Below, piece after piece: positions 5,903-8,585 of a DNA stretch of 8,585 nucleotides (its first letter is position 1; each line of letters starts with the position of its first letter). The DNA comes from RGIG8748 sp045578205 (GTDB lineage Bacteria > Bacillota > Clostridia > UMGS1810), in assembly GCA_045578205.1 (NCBI GenBank), contig JAZNJU010000166.1, forward strand, positions 1 through 8,585, in the 5' to 3' direction. The notes beneath the pieces were generated by a model, which had not been told where the DNA came from, searched no databases, and was given only the letters and a program-made list of their open reading frames with translations. The position numbers and the translations under genes were made by a program.

Positions 5903-6628
5903 TTATTCTTCCCAGTTATGGTAAATTTCCTGAACGTCATCGTTGTCCTCGAGACTCTCAATGAGTTTTTCCATCATGGTAATATCGTGTTCATCAGTAA
6001 GTTTAATGGTATTCTGAGGGATTTTTTCTACTCCTGCAGATTCGAATTTATATCCCTTTTCTTCAAGTGCATCTCTTACCTCGCGGAGAGATTCGGGAGA
6101 AGTTGATATTTCATAGTACTCACCTTCACCGTTGAAATCATCTGCACCGCAATCCAGAGCATCCATCATAAGAGAATCCTCATCAACATCGGCGGATTTT
6201 GCAACAATAATCATTCCCTTGGTGTCAAACATCCAACTTACAGAACCGTTTGTTCCGAGGTTTCCTCCGAACTTGTCAAAGTAGTGTCTTAAGTCTCCGG
6301 CAGTTCTGTTTCTGTTGTCCGTGAGGGTTTCAACAATAACTGCAACACCGCCTATACCATAACCCTCATAGGTGATATCCTCATAGTTATCGGTATTCAT
6401 ATCGCCTGCTGCTTTTTTGATTACACGCTGAATATTGTCGTTTGGCATATTGAAAGAACGTGCCTTTGCAATGGCATCTTTGAGTCTTCCGTTAACTTCG
6501 GGGTCTGCTCCGCCTGCTTTTGCAGCAACCGCAATCTCCCTGCCCATTTTTGTGAAAATCTTCGCCTTTTGGGCATCTGATTTTTCCTTTTTGTGTTTTA
6601 TATTGTTCCATTTGGAATGTCCTGACAT
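5903..6628 (-). CDS. YebC/PmpR/TACO1 family translation or regulatory factor
   Basis: This 241-residue protein is a full-length YebC-family member: MSGHSKWNNIKHKKEKSDAQKAKIFTK opens it, followed by GGADPEVNGRLKDAIAKAR (39-57), MPNDNIQRVIKKAAG (61-75), YEGYGIGGVAVIVETLTDNRNRT (87-109), GGNLGTNGSVSWMFD (121-135) and an acidic C terminus. The family was long annotated as DNA-binding regulators (PmpR in Pseudomonas). The mitochondrial homologue TACO1 and bacterial YebC proteins have more recently been linked to translation through proline-rich stretches, so a ribosome-associated role is a good alternative. I chose the ATG at 6628 because it follows AGGAGGT (complement of 6635-6641) and gives the canonical N terminus. 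The in-frame start seven codons upstream lies in the SD region. It heads the yebC-murA-walJ operon behind a strong promoter. Confidence 0.95.
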   Translation of the reverse strand: MSGHSKWNNIKHKKEKSDAQKAKIFTKMGREIAVAAKAGGADPEVNGRLKDAIAKARSFNMPNDNIQRVIKKAAGDMNTDNYEDITYEGYGIGGVAVIVETLTDNRNRTAGDLRHYFDKFGGNLGTNGSVSWMFDTKGMIIVAKSADVDEDSLMMDALDCGADDFNGEGEYYEISTSPESLREVRDALEEKGYKFESAGVEKIPQNTIKLTDEHDITMMEKLIESLEDNDDVQEIYHNWEE

Positions 6629-6659
6629 TTTTTGACCTCCTAAAAGCAAATTACATTTA

Positions 6660-6689
6660 ATTATATTCCATATTCTGTTATCTTGTCAA
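6660..6689 (-). promoter_or_regulatory. Sigma-A-type promoter of the yebC-murA-walJ operon
   Basis: On the minus strand a perfect TTGACA (6689-6684) and a perfect TATAAT (6665-6660) are separated by 18 bp. The start site should fall near 6653, giving a leader of about 25 nt before the YebC-family ATG. The promoter lies between the DUF1015 stop and this operon, so the operon can be expressed separately. I see no strong terminator after the DUF1015 gene, so some readthrough is possible. Confidence 0.88.
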
Positions 6690-6728
6690 GAAGTGCATAC
6701 CATATTTTGTATGTATTCTTATTTTCTG

Positions 6729-7970
6729 TTACTTACGAATAAGCCTTGATTCCACATAGAATCTCTTGTCACAGGCTTCCCCCATAGAGAAAGTTTTTCT
6801 GGGGAGCGCTCCGTCTACGGCAACGGTTTTGAAAAGTTCGCCCTTGTCCATAGATTCCAATATAAATCCAAAATTACTTCCCGTGGAAAGTTCCGTAACT
6901 ACGGATTCACCGTGTATATAGTCAATTTTTCCATCATTTACTGCAAGATATTCATCTAAAAAGTTCTGCAGTGAACCAACAGTGATATTGGCAGTAGGCT
7001 CAATAACAGAGTATGTAGTTCTCTTGCCATCGTGTACAAGTTCAAACTGTTGTCCGCCCCCGCCTACACGGGCAAAACGAGAAAGTTCATCCATGAATTT
7101 TTTACTGTCCACATCGAACATAACTCTGTGTATCGCCTCAAACTCCAATGAAGAATCGTGAAGATTTACTATTTCGCAAAGTGCATATCTGGCAAGTGAA
7201 GCATCTCCGTCAATTCTGTTTTCTTTAACAGCATTGTAGTATTCCTTTGCTGTAGCAAGAGAATGATTTCCGTCACCCATAGCAAAGACCAGCGGTGTCT
7301 TTTCGTTCAAACCGTGTTTCTGGTTAAAAACTTCGACATCATCCAATGCAGAAAGTCTTTTTTCAAACTCTGCAGATGTGTCACTGTCTATCATATAACC
7401 GGTTATGTGGCCGGAATCCATCATCATATCAAAATCATACACGATTTCAAATTTGTCTTTGTTTTCACCCAAAAATTCGATTATTTCACACGCAGGGTCA
7501 TCCACAAGTATCATAATGTGAGGAAGTTCCAACGGCGCATTTTCCCTAACCTTGAGCCTGGGAGGAATCCGCTCTACAACTGTTTTTTCGGTAGCGCGCA
7601 CTTTTGACGTACTGCCCTTTGAATAGTCATATTCTTCAAGGTCTATTGTGCCGACTACACCTTTTCTGACAGAGCCGTTTTTGAGGGTGCGTTCAACATA
7701 TATGTAGCAGTTATCATATGATTTGAAAATACCGTCTTTTATGTAACTGTCCATAGTCTTGTTGAGACCCTCTATTCTTTGAGCAACATCTTCATCTTCA
7801 AGATAAACCTCGGGCAAAATCAATTTATACGCCGACGGTTCTTCCTTGGTAAGTTCATCTACTTTCTGCCAATATTCAGGTTCTGAAGTGTACTGGTCAC
7901 AAGCAACTGTACCCCATTTTGACATATCGGCATCTTTGGGCAAAAGGATATTTGCTTTGTTGAAAATCAT
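6729..7970 (-). CDS. DUF1015 family protein
   Basis: This 413-residue soluble protein has no signal peptide or membrane segment. It fits the DUF1015 (COG4198) family by length and layout: an N-terminal TVACDQYTSEPEYW segment (21-34), a RATE motif (125-128), an acidic ELPHIMILVDDP strand region (148-159), the central MGDGNHSLATAKEYY motif (231-245), and a C-terminal LPRKTFSMGEACDKRFYVESRLI (389-411). DUF1015 genes in clostridia and thermophiles often sit beside serA/serC, and the central motif resembles that of ParB-fold serine kinases, so serine metabolism is a reasonable guess. No such neighbour is visible here. The usual ADGHHR core reads GDGNHS, so the subfamily may differ in activity. The start at 7970 follows AAAAGGGG (complement of 7977-7984). 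I see no clear promoter in the 97-bp divergent gap. Confidence 0.85.
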   Translation of the reverse strand: MIFNKANILLPKDADMSKWGTVACDQYTSEPEYWQKVDELTKEEPSAYKLILPEVYLEDEDVAQRIEGLNKTMDSYIKDGIFKSYDNCYIYVERTLKNGSVRKGVVGTIDLEEYDYSKGSTSKVRATEKTVVERIPPRLKVRENAPLELPHIMILVDDPACEIIEFLGENKDKFEIVYDFDMMMDSGHITGYMIDSDTSAEFEKRLSALDDVEVFNQKHGLNEKTPLVFAMGDGNHSLATAKEYYNAVKENRIDGDASLARYALCEIVNLHDSSLEFEAIHRVMFDVDSKKFMDELSRFARVGGGGQQFELVHDGKRTTYSVIEPTANITVGSLQNFLDEYLAVNDGKIDYIHGESVVTELSTGSNFGFILESMDKGELFKTVAVDGALPRKTFSMGEACDKRFYVESRLIRK

Positions 7971-8016
7971 TTTGTTATCCCCTTTTCTATAAACAATTTA
8001 TTTATTTTTAAAATTT

Positions 8017-8028
8017 TATTTGCAAATA
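8017..8028. repeat. 12-bp palindrome over the -35 box in the divergent gap
   Basis: TATTTGCAAATA (8017-8028) is a perfect palindrome covering the putative -35 (TTGCAA, 8020-8025) of the membrane-protein promoter. It overlaps a second palindrome, TAAAATTTTA at 8009-8018. Short palindromes are frequent in DNA this AT-rich, so an operator role is only a possibility. Confidence 0.35.
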
Positions 8029-8048
8029 CGACATTTTCTGCATATATT
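8020..8048 (+). promoter_or_regulatory. Putative sigma-A-type promoter for the small membrane protein
   Basis: TTGCAA (8020-8025, 4 of 6 consensus bases) and TATATT (8043-8048, 5 of 6) are separated by 17 bp. The predicted start near 8054-8055 falls at the beginning of the AGGAGGTG SD, so the transcript would begin almost at its ribosome-binding site. That is unusual and lowers confidence. Confidence 0.5.
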
Positions 8049-8067
8049 GTATCAGGAGGTGAATTTC

Positions 8068-8478
8068 ATGATGGGTTTAAATTGCAGATGCAACAGTAAC
8101 TGCACTGTTCTCTCTGTCATAGCAAGCATAATAGTAGGTGTTATAGTAACACTGCTTACCATAACCGCCCAGATTACCATTACAACAACTTTTGCCTGGG
8201 TAACGTTCGGCATAGCGATCCTACTGCTTGCACTTACACTGCTTGCATCATCCTGGTCAAGAAATATTTCCGTGAAAGAGTGTTTTTGCTTTATTATTCC
8301 TTATCTGATTACAGGTATTCTCGGAACAATACTGGCTTCTGTCATCTTACTCGGAATCACATTTGCAGCAACAAGCATAATCGGCGCTATCGTTGCCGGA
8401 GCATTGGGAGTTTTCTTCACTCTTATGATAACAACCATTGCCTGCCTTATTAAGTGTATATCCGGTTGTCTTGAATAA
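8068..8478 (+). CDS. Small cysteine-rich four-helix membrane protein, function unknown
   Basis: I can assign no named function; the sequence has the look of small uncharacterised clostridial membrane proteins. The 136 residues form four hydrophobic segments at about 13-34, 43-62, 75-97 and 101-128. Eight cysteines occur in three clusters: C6, C8, C12 at the N terminus; C72, C74 between helices 2 and 3; and C126, C130, C134 at the C-terminal end, four residues apart and so on one helix face. The only basic residues are R7, R65, K70 and K129, and all lie in the same three regions; the loops after helices 1 and 3 carry no charge. By the positive-inside rule both termini and the middle loop are cytoplasmic, placing every cysteine on one face. 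A metal, Fe-S or redox thiol site is possible. AGGAGGTG (8054-8061) precedes ATG 8068; a second ATG follows at once. There is no signal peptidase site. Confidence 0.9.
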   Translation: MMGLNCRCNSNCTVLSVIASIIVGVIVTLLTITAQITITTTFAWVTFGIAILLLALTLLASSWSRNISVKECFCFIIPYLITGILGTILASVILLGITFAATSIIGAIVAGALGVFFTLMITTIACLIKCISGCLE

Positions 8479-8496
8479 GACATTAAAAGAAGTGTT

Positions 8497-8547
8497 GGGG
8501 TGCAGTATTTGGTCTATTACAGCCGGTACTGTGCCCCTGCTTTTTTT
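8497..8547 (+). terminator. Terminator of the small membrane-protein gene
   Basis: GGGGTGCAGTA (8497-8507) pairs with TACTGTGCCCC (8527-8537), 11 bp including two G-U pairs, around a 19-nt loop. TGC and a run of seven T (8541-8547) follow. The large loop makes it weaker than the other two terminators. Its 3' arm and T tract lie inside the 3' end of the convergent edge gene, so it probably marks a convergent junction. Confidence 0.7.
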
Positions 8548-8585
8548 AACACATCCCGTGCCCTGTGTTTATCTTCTTCCACACG
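8517..8585 (-). CDS. 3' end of an unidentified leftward gene (partial)
   Basis: Reading leftward from the right edge, one frame is open for 22 codons and ends in tandem stops (TAA 8519-8517, then TAG). It encodes RVEEDKHRARDVLKKAGAQYRL. The composition (charged amphipathic helix, then Lys-Ala-Gly-Ala) looks like a genuine protein C terminus, and similar endings occur in short stress-protein domains that close with a helix and a glycine-alanine turn. That resemblance is too weak for a name. The tandem stops and the terminator hairpin overlapping its end support a real convergent gene. Confidence 0.6.
   Translation of the reverse strand, partial: RVEEDKHRARDVLKKAGAQYRL

Noticed and set aside
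6690..6728. Terminator after the DUF1015 gene
   Set aside because: Only a 5-bp CATAC/GTATG stem without a T tract can be drawn, which is too weak to call.
1..8585. Mobile element, phage, defence, toxin-antitoxin or CRISPR content
   Set aside because: No transposase, integrase, terminal repeats, spaced direct repeats or paired small toxin-like genes are visible; nearly all of the window is conserved housekeeping sequence with even composition.

Overview
The window looks like ordinary chromosome from a low-to-moderate GC member of the Bacillota, most likely class Clostridia. The evidence is SpoVG, strong AGGAGG-type ribosome-binding sites, sigma-A-type promoters in AT-rich gaps, a bacterial-type ProRS with an insertion editing domain, and a WalJ/YycJ-type metallo-hydrolase. 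Base composition (about 40% GC by eye) and codon use look even throughout. I see no insertion sequence, phage gene, CRISPR array, tRNA or rRNA. No gene appears frameshifted.

Layout. Positions 1-18 hold the first six codons of a leftward gene that leaves the window. An AT-rich divergent gap follows, ending in a consensus promoter that drives a monocistronic spoVG (275-538) with its own strong terminator. A second promoter, whose -35 box lies in the right arm of a perfect 28-bp palindrome, drives a rightward operon: proS (prolyl-tRNA synthetase), lspA (lipoprotein signal peptidase) and an RluD-family pseudouridine synthase. This operon ends at 3801-3828 in a very compact terminator that appears to work in both directions.

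The leftward operon converging on it reads yebC-family gene (6628-5906 plus stop), murA, then a walJ/yycJ-type gene. A TTGACA/TATAAT promoter lies upstream of yebC, and the last two genes overlap by 8 nt. Further right is another leftward gene for a DUF1015-family protein. Divergent from it is a small, unnamed, cysteine-rich four-helix membrane protein (8068-8478). The last bases hold a hairpin terminator and the C-terminal 22 codons of a leftward gene entering from the right edge.

Functionally this is housekeeping: tRNA charging, lipoprotein maturation, RNA modification, the first committed step of peptidoglycan synthesis, and a translation or regulatory factor (YebC family). The least explained gene is the small membrane protein. 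All its charges and all eight of its cysteines are predicted to lie on one face of the membrane, which suggests a thiol or metal site. It is the best candidate here for undescribed biology. I did not find a multi-gene novel system.
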